DNA of 28,663 bases from Pseudomonadota bacterium. GTDB taxonomy: Bacteria > Myxococcota_A > Polyangia > Polyangiales > Polyangiaceae. The notes beneath the pieces were generated by a model, which saw nothing but the letters and a program-made list of their open reading frames with translations, was not told where the DNA came from and did no database searches. The stretch spans positions 1-28,663 of the forward strand of contig JAEYVE010000120.1 in assembly GCA_023432025.1 (NCBI GenBank), in the 5' to 3' direction. A program made the position numbers and the translations under genes. Position 1 is the stretch's first letter, and each line of letters begins with the position of its first letter. This document shows, piece by piece, positions 21,846 through 28,663 of the stretch.

Positions 21846-24569
21846 ATGTCCGACGGCCTGAATCGAGCGCAGCGCACCGCGGTCACCACGCTCCGCGGCC
21901 CCCTTCTGGTGTTGGCGGGCGCCGGCACCGGCAAGACGCGCGTGATCACCTTCCGCATCGCGGAGCTGATCAAGAGCGGCATTTCGCCCGGACGCATCCT
22001 GGCCGTGACCTTCACCAACAAGGCCGCCAAGGAAATGCGCGAGCGCGCCCAGGCGCTCTTGGGTCGACGCAAGAAGAACCAGACGGGGCCGGAAATTTCC
22101 ACGTTCCACTCGCTGTGCGTTCGCGTCTTGCGCCGCCACGCCACGCGCTTGGGCTACCCCGCGGAGTTCACCATTTACGACCGCGGGGACCAGGAGAGCG
22201 TCGCGCGCAGCGCCCTGCGCGACATTCGCGTGGGCGTTCAAAAGCTTCGCCCGGGGGATCTGATCCACATGATCAGCGGCTGGAAGAGCACCTCGATCCG
22301 CCCGCAAGAAGCCGAGCGGATGGCGAAGAAGGACGTCGAGCTGCTCGGCGCGATGGCGTACGGAAAATACCAAGCGGCGCTACGCGCCGCCGGCGCGATG
22401 GACTTCGACGACCTGCTCCTTCTCACCGAGCAGCTCTTCATGGAGCACCCCGAGGCCCGCTTCGCCGAGGCCTCCCGCTTCGATCATCTGCTCATCGACG
22501 AGTACCAGGACACGAACGGCCTCCAGTACCGCATCGTCAAGCACCTGGCGAACAGCCACCGCAACCTGTGCGTCGTCGGCGACGACGACCAGAGCATTTA
22601 TGGATGGCGCGGCGCCGAGGTGCAGCACATTTTGAACTTCAAGGAGGATTGGCCCGAGGCGCGCGTGGTGCGGCTCGAGGAAAACTACCGCTCCACCGAG
22701 TGGGTGCTGAAGCTCGCCAACACGCTCATCGCCCACAACAAAATGCGCCACGACAAGGTGCTCAGCGCCACGCGCGGCCGCGGCGAGACCCCGCGCTTCT
22801 TGAAGTTCGAAGAAGAGGAGAAAGAGGCCGAGGCGATCGTCCGCGAGATCCACGGCAAAATTAACCGCGAGGACGACGAGCGCGTCCCCGCCAGCAAAAT
22901 CGCGATCTTGTTCCGCACCAACGAGCAGCCGCGCGTCTTCGAGCTGGAGCTGCGCCGCGCCGGCGTGCCGTACGTGCTGGTGGGCGGACAGAGCTTCTAC
23001 GATCGCAAGGAAATCAAAGATCTCCTCTGCTACCTGCGCGTGCTCGCGAACCCGAACGACGAAGTGTCGCTCTTGCGCATCATCAACACGCCGTCGCGTG
23101 GGATTGGCACCGCCTCCATTCAGGCGCTCTTGGACCAAGCCGTCGAGCGCGGCCAACCACTCTGGAAGCTCCTGCCCGAAGCGAGCAAACACGCGGGCGT
23201 CTCGTCCGGCTCGGCGGACGCCATAGAGAACTTCCGCATGCTGGTGGACGAGTTCCGGGCGCGCGTGAGCCGAGAAAAGCTCAGTGATTTGTTCCGCGAG
23301 CTCGTCGCTCGCATCAACTACAAGGCCGAGCTCGAGCGCCAGTACAAAGACGAGAGCGATCAAGAGGCGCGCTGGAACGCCGTCGAGGAGTTCGTGAACT
23401 CCATCGCCGTCTACGAAGGGCGCTCGGAGTCCCCTTCACTGCTCGGCTACCTGGAGGAAACCGCGCTCACCACGCGCGACGAAAAGGACGACGACGACCG
23501 CCGCGAGCACTCCATCACCCTGATGACGCTGCACAGCGCGAAGGGCCTGGAGTTTCCGCACGTGTACCTGGTGGGCATGGAGGAAGGCACCCTCCCGCAC
23601 AAACGCTCGGTGGCCGACGGCGGGCAGCACATCGACGAAGAGCGGCGCCTCGCGTACGTGGGCGTCACGCGCGCGCAAGACACGCTCACGTTGAGCTTTT
23701 GCAAAAACCGCATGAAGTGGGGCAAGCTGCGCCCGCAGCTGCCGAGCCGCTTTCTCTTGGAAATGCGCGGAGAAACGGAGAAAGCCGCAGAAATCGCGGC
23801 CGCCGCAGAAGAGCAAATTGGCCGCGAGGTGCGAGAAGCCCGCGAGCGCGAAGAGGAAGAAGCCGAGGGCGGCAAAAAGAAGAAGCGCGGCAAAGGCAAA
23901 AAGGGCGAAGAAGACGCCAAGAGTGAGCGCCGCACGGCGCGAGACTCCGCCCGAGAGAGCAACGACGCGCCTCGCCCGCCGCCGCGCCCGGCGAAGAAAA
24001 TGCCCGAAAAGGCGAGCGCGCCGCCGAGCTCCAGCGCACCGCGCGCTCCAGAGAGTGAGGGCGCGCCCGCCGCAGCGAGTGATCTCGTGGTTCCGTCGTG
24101 GACGAGTGTGCACCCGGCGACCCCGCCCGTGGCGTCCTCTGCCGGGGGAGCCGTGGCTTCGCCGGGCGGTGTACCGCTCGGGAACGCTCCCTCTGCGTCG
24201 TCCGGAGCGGCTCGCGCCGAAACCACGACTTCGGGCGGCGTAGTGCGGGAGCACCGCGCGGCGCCGCGCGCTGCGGTCCCCCCTCAAAAGACGGGCGGCT
24301 CGAAGCGTTCGTCGTCGCCCGCGAGTGCGGCTTCTTCTACGACTTCCGCGTCAGCGCGCTCGGGCCCAGCTAAAAAGTCGGCTCTGCCTTCGTCGTCACC
24401 CACCACTTCGCCCGCCGCGGCGGTCTCCGCGGTGTCGGGCGCGCGACCCGTCGTGACGCCCCCGACGAGCGGCGCCCAATCGCCCGCGCCGCCGAGCGCA
24501 CCTGCGGCTCGACCCGAGCCGCCTTCGCCGCCGCCTGTAGCGAAACAGCTGAGCCTCTTCGGCGATTGA
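21846..24569 (+). CDS. UvrD/PcrA/Rep-type DNA helicase with long disordered tail and clamp-binding-type C-terminus
   Basis: A 907-residue superfamily 1A 3'-5' DNA helicase. Motifs: Q-motif LNRAQRTAV (5-13), Walker A AGAGTGKT (24-31), Ia TFTNKAAKEM, DFDDLLLLT, Walker B LLIDEYQDTN (215-224), III VVGDDDQSIYGWRGA (243-257), IV ENYRS, V/VI LMTLHSAKGLEFPHVYLVGMEEG, EERRLAYVGVTRAQDTL. The helicase core ends near 638. The remaining roughly 265 residues are first Glu/Lys/Arg-rich (about 640-705) and then Pro/Ala/Ser-rich, predicted disordered. The last seven residues are QLSLFGD; QLSLF (24546-24560) equals the consensus beta-sliding-clamp binding pentapeptide. A repair or replication helicase tethered to the clamp is inferred. 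ATG 21846 places the Q-motif near the N-terminus; upstream codons to 21777 are open but unlike family members. Confidence 0.92.
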   Translation: MSDGLNRAQRTAVTTLRGPLLVLAGAGTGKTRVITFRIAELIKSGISPGRILAVTFTNKAAKEMRERAQALLGRRKKNQTGPEISTFHSLCVRVLRRHATRLGYPAEFTIYDRGDQESVARSALRDIRVGVQKLRPGDLIHMISGWKSTSIRPQEAERMAKKDVELLGAMAYGKYQAALRAAGAMDFDDLLLLTEQLFMEHPEARFAEASRFDHLLIDEYQDTNGLQYRIVKHLANSHRNLCVVGDDDQSIYGWRGAEVQHILNFKEDWPEARVVRLEENYRSTEWVLKLANTLIAHNKMRHDKVLSATRGRGETPRFLKFEEEEKEAEAIVREIHGKINREDDERVPASKIAILFRTNEQPRVFELELRRAGVPYVLVGGQSFYDRKEIKDLLCYLRVLANPNDEVSLLRIINTPSRGIGTASIQALLDQAVERGQPLWKLLPEASKHAGVSSGSADAIENFRMLVDEFRARVSREKLSDLFRELVARINYKAELERQYKDESDQEARWNAVEEFVNSIAVYEGRSESPSLLGYLEETALTTRDEKDDDDRREHSITLMTLHSAKGLEFPHVYLVGMEEGTLPHKRSVADGGQHIDEERRLAYVGVTRAQDTLTLSFCKNRMKWGKLRPQLPSRFLLEMRGETEKAAEIAAAAEEQIGREVREAREREEEEAEGGKKKKRGKGKKGEEDAKSERRTARDSARESNDAPRPPPRPAKKMPEKASAPPSSSAPRAPESEGAPAAASDLVVPSWTSVHPATPPVASSAGGAVASPGGVPLGNAPSASSGAARAETTTSGGVVREHRAAPRAAVPPQKTGGSKRSSSPASAASSTTSASARSGPAKKSALPSSSPTTSPAAAVSAVSGARPVVTPPTSGAQSPAPPSAPAARPEPPSPPPVAKQLSLFGD

Positions 24570-24640
24570 TGCGTCGCTCGACGTACAACGTCGGGGCCCC
24601 CCGGGGACGCAACGCCGTTTCGCGGAATCTCGGCGCTCAC

Positions 24641-24758
24641 CGAAGCCGGAGAGCGGCGACGCACGAAGCCCGGAGAGCGGCGACGCACGAAGCCGGAGAG
24701 CGGCGACGCACGAAGTCCGGGGGGCGGCGACGCGCGAAGTCTTGGGGGCGGCGACGCG
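24641..24758. repeat. Five-unit 23-24 bp tandem repeat between convergent genes
   Basis: Units begin at 24641, 24664, 24688, 24711 and 24735. Each opens with CGAAG and closes with GCGGCGACGC(A/G). The first three are nearly identical (CCGGAGA core), differing by one C. The fourth and fifth have drifted to TCCGGGG and TCTTGGG cores. The repeat occupies the 277-base gap between the helicase stop and the convergent acidic-protein gene. There are no spacers, so it is not a CRISPR array. It may be a slippage-prone minisatellite-like element. Confidence 0.85.
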
Positions 24759-24846
24759 CGTCGACGTGCGGTGCTCCCGCACTACGCGAAGCCCGGCGCA
24801 GCCCGGCACAGCGCGAAAGAGGCGCACGCCCCCTGTAGAACGCGCG

Positions 24847-25707
24847 TCAACGGCTCGGCTCGAGCAAGCCTTCCAAGGTGCCGCCCACGCTCACGGCCAC
24901 TTCGGCCCAACGCGCCGCCAAGGGCAAGTCGCGCGCGGCGCCGGTCCACCAATGCAGCCAATAATGGTGCGCGCCGACGTCGAGCACCCACGCTTTGTAC
25001 GAACGATCGCCGCGCCCGAGCTGCACGGAAAATCCCGCGCCGGGGCCGCCAAGGCCGTAAAAATAGGCGCTTTGAATGCGATTGTCGTCCTCGGAGTCGT
25101 TCGCGTCATCCGGCTCCAGCACGTAGTCCATGCCTACGCCGAGCGTGGCAGCCGCATAGAGGGACACCGGACCCAACGAAACGTTCAGCCGACCGCGCGG
25201 ACCGAGCCGCACCTGACCGTGACGGAGCGCGGGGCTCGTCTTCAGGCCGCCACCGCTCCACCCCAAAAAGCCACCGAGCTGCGCCCACGAGTTGCCCCAG
25301 AGGGCCTGCCCTTGGATCCCGAGCGACCAAGTGCTTTGCGAGTTCGCCTCGTCCGACGTGGGCAGGCCGAACACCGCGCCAATCGTGGCCCGTTCCCACA
25401 CCGTGCCGCGTTCGACACGCTGGGAGGCGCTGCAGTACCAGTCGGCGTCGTAGTTGGTTCCGTCGTCGACGCAGTCGTCCGCGGCGGTGGCGTTCTCGCC
25501 GGCGGCCCCGAGAGAGTCTTCGTCCGGAGTGTCGTCTTCCACGGACGAGGGCTCGTCGTTCACGATGGCCGGAGGCGAGCCTTGTGGCTCTCGGTCGTTC
25601 GGGGCGGCCTCGGTTGCTGCGCCCTCGCTCGATTCACTCGCCGCCAACCCCGGCGTCCAGCCCGTGAGCGCCGCTACCAAACCGAGTCCCCTGCACCAAG
25701 AAGTCAC
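24847..25707 (-). CDS. Secreted acidic, probably beta-barrel outer-membrane protein (function unknown)
   Basis: A 286-residue protein from GTG 25707, preferred because GGAG lies about five bases upstream and the signal peptide (about 1-23, ending GLAA) then starts at the N-terminus; GTG 25740 would add 11 residues. A long acidic, Glu/Asp/Ser/Pro-rich low-complexity segment (about 24-80) is followed by one putative disulfide pair and then by roughly 170 residues of alternating hydrophobic and polar strands with many Gly and aromatic residues, e.g. GIQGQALWGNSWAQLGGFLG and SLGPVSLYAAATLGVGM. This is typical of a small outer-membrane beta-barrel or a periplasmic beta-rich protein. No family is recognised. 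It is divergent from the SGNH lipoprotein pair. Confidence 0.68.
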   Translation of the reverse strand: MTSWCRGLGLVAALTGWTPGLAASESSEGAATEAAPNDREPQGSPPAIVNDEPSSVEDDTPDEDSLGAAGENATAADDCVDDGTNYDADWYCSASQRVERGTVWERATIGAVFGLPTSDEANSQSTWSLGIQGQALWGNSWAQLGGFLGWSGGGLKTSPALRHGQVRLGPRGRLNVSLGPVSLYAAATLGVGMDYVLEPDDANDSEDDNRIQSAYFYGLGGPGAGFSVQLGRGDRSYKAWVLDVGAHHYWLHWWTGAARDLPLAARWAEVAVSVGGTLEGLLEPSR

Positions 25708-25841
25708 GTCGTCTCCGATTTTTGGAAGCTCTCGCGCCACATTTGCAACCCCACGTGCGAAGCGCGGAACCCGGCACGCCTACTAGGAAACCGTCCAGGG
25801 GCCAAGGCCGGCTCGTGCGCACATCGCCAACCCTCGCGCTC

Positions 25842-25850
25842 TTTTTTTTT
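25842..25850 (+). repeat. T9 homopolymer in the divergent intergenic region
   Basis: Nine consecutive T residues at 25842-25850, in a 215-base divergent region of otherwise GC-rich DNA, about 75 bases before the ATG of the first SGNH lipoprotein. It is followed by CAAGAAATAC. It could act as a promoter UP-like element or as a slippage site. Confidence 0.4.
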
Positions 25851-25922
25851 CAAGAAATACGGGCAACGCGCCCTTTCAAAGCCATGCCACTTGCTCAAGC
25901 CAAGCCCCGGCGTTCCGTCGCG

Positions 25923-27014
25923 ATGAAGGCAGAAAACTCCGTCCCCTTTGCGGCTCTCCTAGCTCTCACGGTCGCGTTTGCGTGCAGCGTGCCGTCCGAG
26001 AGCGACGCGACGGGAGACGGCGCCGGCGGCAGCGGCGGCATCCCGGGCAGCGGCGGGGACGGCGTGGGCGGCGTGGGCTTCACGGGCGGAGCCGCCAACC
26101 AGACGGGCGGAGCTGCGGGGTCGGGCGCGGCCACGGCGAGCGGCGGCTCGGTCGCCAGCGGCGGAGCGGGCGGCTCGGGCGGAATTGGTTCGGGGGGCGA
26201 CGCCAGCGGCGGAGCGCCGAGCGGCGGCGGCGGGGACGGAAGCGGCGCGGCCGCCAGCGGCGGCGCTCCTGCGGAGCTACCGAGCAAGATCACCGTGTGG
26301 ATTGCCGGAGACTCGACCGTGGCCAACACCGGCGGCAACCCCTGCCCCGCCGGTTGGGGCGGCAAAATCGGCGCGATTTTCGACGAGCGAGTCACCGTCG
26401 TCAACAGCGCCATCGGAGGACGCAGCGTCCGTACGTGGCTCTACGACGTGAAAGACCAAATGGACGGCACCGAGTGTGCTCTCGGTTTGGACTCGGGTGG
26501 TCGACCCACGCTCCAAGCGCGCTGGCAAGCCATGCTCGATGGCATGAAGCCGGGCGATTTTCTGTTCATTCAGTTCGGCATCAACGACGGCAGCCCGACG
26601 TGCCCGCGGCACGTCGGTATCGACGCCTTCAAGGAGTCGTACGGAGTGATGGCCGCTGCGGCCAAGGAGCGCGGCGCGCAACCCATTTTCGTGACGCCCG
26701 TGAGCTCCATCGCCTGCAACGGGAGCACGCCGCGCGGCACGCGCGGCGGTTACGTGCCGGCCACGCACGAAGCCGGTGTTGCCTTCGACGTGCCAGTGAT
26801 TGATCTGCACGAGCTGAGCGTCCAACTCTACGCGTCGCTCAACTTCTGTCCGGTACCCGGAGGAGGCGTGAGCGGAAACACGACGGGCCCCGTCGGAGAC
26901 TTCTTCTGCGACGACCACACGCACTTCGATCATTCGGGCGCCGTACAAATTGCACAGGTCGTGGCGAACGCTCTTTCGAACCAGAACATTTTGCTCGCGG
27001 AGTACCTGAAGTGA
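25923..27014 (+). CDS. SGNH-hydrolase lipoprotein, rhamnogalacturonan acetylesterase-like, paralogue 1
   Basis: A 363-residue predicted lipoprotein: signal peptide 1-20 with Cys21 (VAFAC, a slightly atypical lipobox), then a Gly/Ser/Ala-rich flexible linker (about 31-118) and an SGNH domain (122-363). Block I is IAGDST (nucleophile Ser131), block II Gly in AIGGRS (164-168), block III FGINDG (218-223), and the catalytic Asp-x-x-His is DDHTHFDHSGA (Asp331, His334). This set resembles CE12 rhamnogalacturonan acetylesterases, which deacetylate pectin-type polysaccharide, but the natural substrate here is unknown. Six cysteines in the catalytic domain suggest disulfides. ATG 25923 is chosen; ATG 25884 in frame is an alternative. 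Its stop overlaps the start of the second paralogue. Confidence 0.85.
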   Translation: MKAENSVPFAALLALTVAFACSVPSESDATGDGAGGSGGIPGSGGDGVGGVGFTGGAANQTGGAAGSGAATASGGSVASGGAGGSGGIGSGGDASGGAPSGGGGDGSGAAASGGAPAELPSKITVWIAGDSTVANTGGNPCPAGWGGKIGAIFDERVTVVNSAIGGRSVRTWLYDVKDQMDGTECALGLDSGGRPTLQARWQAMLDGMKPGDFLFIQFGINDGSPTCPRHVGIDAFKESYGVMAAAAKERGAQPIFVTPVSSIACNGSTPRGTRGGYVPATHEAGVAFDVPVIDLHELSVQLYASLNFCPVPGGGVSGNTTGPVGDFFCDDHTHFDHSGAVQIAQVVANALSNQNILLAEYLK

Positions 27015-28057
27015 CGCTCTTTGGACGGTGGAGCCGCGCGCGGTTTGCCTTCGGTCTCGCTGGTTTTGCCGCGGTATTGGCCTGCGGCCCCGAAGACGCG
27101 GAAAATGGAAACGACCTTTCGCCCAACACCGGCGGAGAAGCGGCCGGGGGAACCACCGCAGCGGGCGGGGCCACCACGGGCGGAAGCGCGTCGGACGGCG
27201 GCAGCACGGCCTCTGGAGGCGGCAGCGGCGGCGCGTCCGGCGGAACGACCGCCGACGGCGGCGCCCCAGCGAGCGGCGGCTCGGGAGGCATCACGTCGAC
27301 CGGCGGCGAAAGTAGCGGCGGCTCGGGCAGTGGAGGTGAAACGAGCACGGGAGGTTCGGAGGGCAGCGCGCCTCTCACGCCGGTCACGGTGTTCATTGCC
27401 GGCGACTCCACCGTGTCAAGCTACCCGGATACGCCGAGCCCCACCGACCAAGCGGGTTGGGGCCAGATGATCCACGAGCGTTTCAACGACTTGGTCACCA
27501 TCGACAACCGCGCCGTGGGTGGGCGCACCTCACGTCGCTTCATTCAAGAGGGACGCTTGGGCGCCATCCTCGACGCCATGAAGGCTGGGGACTACCTGCT
27601 CGTGCAGTTCGGCACGAACGACGGCCACAAGACGGCGACGTACACGCTGAACAACGTGACGTACCCGTACTATTTGGCTCCGGAAGGCGACTTCAAAACG
27701 TACCTTCGTGAGTACATCGTTGGCGCGCGCGAGCGCGGCGGCATTCCGGTGCTGGTCACGCCGCCTCCGCGTAACTCCGCCTACTGCACGGGCGGCAACG
27801 GAACGGGCGCACACGCCGACGCCATGCGTCAGCTCGGCGCCGCCGAAGGAGTCGTCGTCTCCGATTTGAATCAGGCGTCGGTCGATTACCTGAAGGCCAT
27901 TTGTCCGGCACCGACGCCGGAAAATTTCTTCTTGCTCCGTGCGGACCAAAGCGTGGACGGCACGCACTTCCAGGAGAACGGCGCGCGCATTCTTTCCGGG
28001 CTCGTGACGGAAGGAATTCGCGGAAGTGACCTCCGCCTCGCAGACTACCTGCTCTGA
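27011..28057 (+). CDS. SGNH-hydrolase lipoprotein, rhamnogalacturonan acetylesterase-like, paralogue 2
   Basis: A 348-residue lipoprotein starting at GTG 27011, overlapping the upstream TGA by 4 bases. Signal peptide with lipobox VLAC (Cys25), Gly/Ser/Thr-rich linker (about 38-118), then the SGNH domain: IAGDST (129-134, nucleophile Ser133), AVGGRTS, FGTNDG, and SVDGTHFQENGA supplying the catalytic Asp and His. The GDST/DGTHF pair is closer to classical CE12 sequences than in paralogue 1. The two proteins share architecture but differ in loops, so they are diverged tandem duplicates, probably with different acetyl-ester substrates on extracellular polysaccharide. The linker would hold the enzyme away from the membrane anchor. 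The operon appears to end here. Confidence 0.87.
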   Translation: MTLFGRWSRARFAFGLAGFAAVLACGPEDAENGNDLSPNTGGEAAGGTTAAGGATTGGSASDGGSTASGGGSGGASGGTTADGGAPASGGSGGITSTGGESSGGSGSGGETSTGGSEGSAPLTPVTVFIAGDSTVSSYPDTPSPTDQAGWGQMIHERFNDLVTIDNRAVGGRTSRRFIQEGRLGAILDAMKAGDYLLVQFGTNDGHKTATYTLNNVTYPYYLAPEGDFKTYLREYIVGARERGGIPVLVTPPPRNSAYCTGGNGTGAHADAMRQLGAAEGVVVSDLNQASVDYLKAICPAPTPENFFLLRADQSVDGTHFQENGARILSGLVTEGIRGSDLRLADYLL

Positions 28058-28359
28058 AGCAGGCGGATCTGCACATCGATCCACTTCGTCGCTCTCGAGC
28101 TCGCGGTGCGGGCGCGGCACCGCGGAGGCTCCGCACCTCGTTGCGCCGGCCGCAAAGCTCGTCCCGGGCGACGGTTCCGGCGCGCAGCCATTCCGGCCTC
28201 CCCCCACGCTGACTCACGCCGTTCCCAACGTAGCTGCGGGGGCGTCCCGGCGCTCCGCCGTGGCGTCGGCCCGCGAACCATGTTGCCCTCCGGAGGTGTG
28301 TTGCGCGGCAACCTGATGGGACTGCCGCGCGCGCCCGTCCTGCTTCTGGGGAGTGCTCG
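28058..28359. other. Intergenic region without a recognisable gene
   Basis: Between the second SGNH gene and the TolC-family gene. A short GC-rich hairpin can form about 50 bases after the SGNH stop (GTGCGG 28106-28111 with CCGCAC 28131-28136), without a T-run. No convincing promoter hexamers or ORFs with coding character were seen. GGGGAG at 28347-28352 is the ribosome site for the next gene. Confidence 0.6.
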
Positions 28360-28663
28360 ATGTTTCGTTCCGTTCGACGTCGTGTGGGTGCGTACGCCAA
28401 GCTACAGGCTTCGCTGCTTCTGTTCGTCGTTTCTCCGACGTGGGCCGCGGAGCCGCCATCCTCTGCTGCGCCGCCTCCTGCGCCGCCCGCTGTGCCTCCC
28501 CAGACGAGCTCCGAGGCGCCGGCGCCGCACGTCGCCCTCCCACCTGCCGCGGCGGGCGCGCTCCCAGCGGCTCCGCCGTCCGTGGCGGGTCGCCCGCGCG
28601 AGGTGAGCTTCGACGAGCTAATGGCGTACGCCGAGAGACACTCGCCCGAGCTCGCGGTGGCGG
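28360..28663 (+). CDS. TolC-family outer-membrane efflux protein, partial (N-terminus only)
   Basis: ATG 28360 with GGGGAG eight bases upstream opens a frame of 101 complete codons that runs off the right edge. Residues 1-30 form a basic then hydrophobic signal peptide (cleavage probably near TWAA), followed by a Pro/Ala-rich segment of about 50 residues. The last visible stretch, VSFDELMAYAERHSPELAVA, reads like the first helix of TolC/OprM-type efflux proteins, where a leading strand and an A-x-x-x-x-P-E-L element recur. Such proteins form outer-membrane trimers for type I secretion or RND efflux; partner genes would lie beyond the window. The Pro/Ala insert before the first helix is longer than usual. 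Assignment rests on a short segment. Confidence 0.62.
   Translation, partial: MFRSVRRRVGAYAKLQASLLLFVVSPTWAAEPPSSAAPPPAPPAVPPQTSSEAPAPHVALPPAAAGALPAAPPSVAGRPREVSFDELMAYAERHSPELAVA

Noticed and set aside
24641..24758. CRISPR array
   Set aside because: Repeats are directly adjacent without spacers, and no cas genes are present.
26020..26275. DNA-level tandem repeat in the first SGNH gene (and 27120-27370 in the second)
   Set aside because: The GGC/AGC-rich periodicity is explained by codons of the Gly/Ser linker and has no fixed unit length.

Overview
High-GC DNA whose codon choice, tightly packed operons, many GTG starts, Gly/Ser-linker lipoproteins and TPR proteins point to a delta-proteobacterial lineage, most plausibly Myxococcota (Polyangia-like). 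This placement is an inference from style, since no marker gene was compared. No rRNA, tRNA, CRISPR array or mobile element was seen.

Layout. (1) 1-2689, minus strand: a TPR-rich protein running off the left edge, preceded by a lipoprotein with an FGE/SUMF1-like domain that lacks the catalytic cysteines. (2) 2911-7233, plus strand: a complete four-gene carbohydrate/glycerol-phosphate-type ABC importer (ATPase, Tat-type lipoprotein binding protein, two permeases), every junction overlapping. (3) 7254-11250: a VanW-family protein (-), a ThiS sulfur carrier (+), a gamma-carbonic-anhydrase-like hexapeptide protein (-) and MiaB (-). (4) 11524-13287: a long-chain acyl-CoA synthetase (+). (5) 13412-18068, plus strand: a sulfur/cysteine island. 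It encodes an Rrf2 regulator, CysK, an E1-like adenylyltransferase, a CysO-like ubiquitin-fold sulfur carrier, a 109-residue orphan that looks like the N-terminal part of an E1, CysM and a JAMM/Mec metalloprotease, and ends in an intrinsic terminator. (6) 18241-21688: a secreted protein and a lipoprotein that share a repeated two-cysteine module, plus a small membrane protein. (7) 21846-24569: a UvrD/PcrA/Rep-type helicase with a long disordered tail ending in a beta-clamp-binding-type motif, then a short tandem repeat. (8) 24847-28057: a secreted acidic/barrel-like protein (-) and two tandem SGNH (rhamnogalacturonan acetylesterase-like) lipoproteins (+). (9) 28360-end: the start of a TolC-family outer-membrane protein.

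The most striking system is the cysteine island. By analogy with the mycobacterial mec-cysO-cysM pathway, the E1 would adenylate and thiocarboxylate CysO, CysM would attach CysO-COSH to an activated serine, and Mec would release cysteine. Three things depart from that model. CysO ends in Gly-Gly-Arg, so its diglycine is masked. The E1 lacks the usual N-terminal RYSRQ segment. A separate 109-residue protein in the same cluster carries an RFARQ segment plus a degenerate Rossmann start. An Rrf2 regulator overlapping cysK recalls the CymR-CysK pair of Firmicutes.
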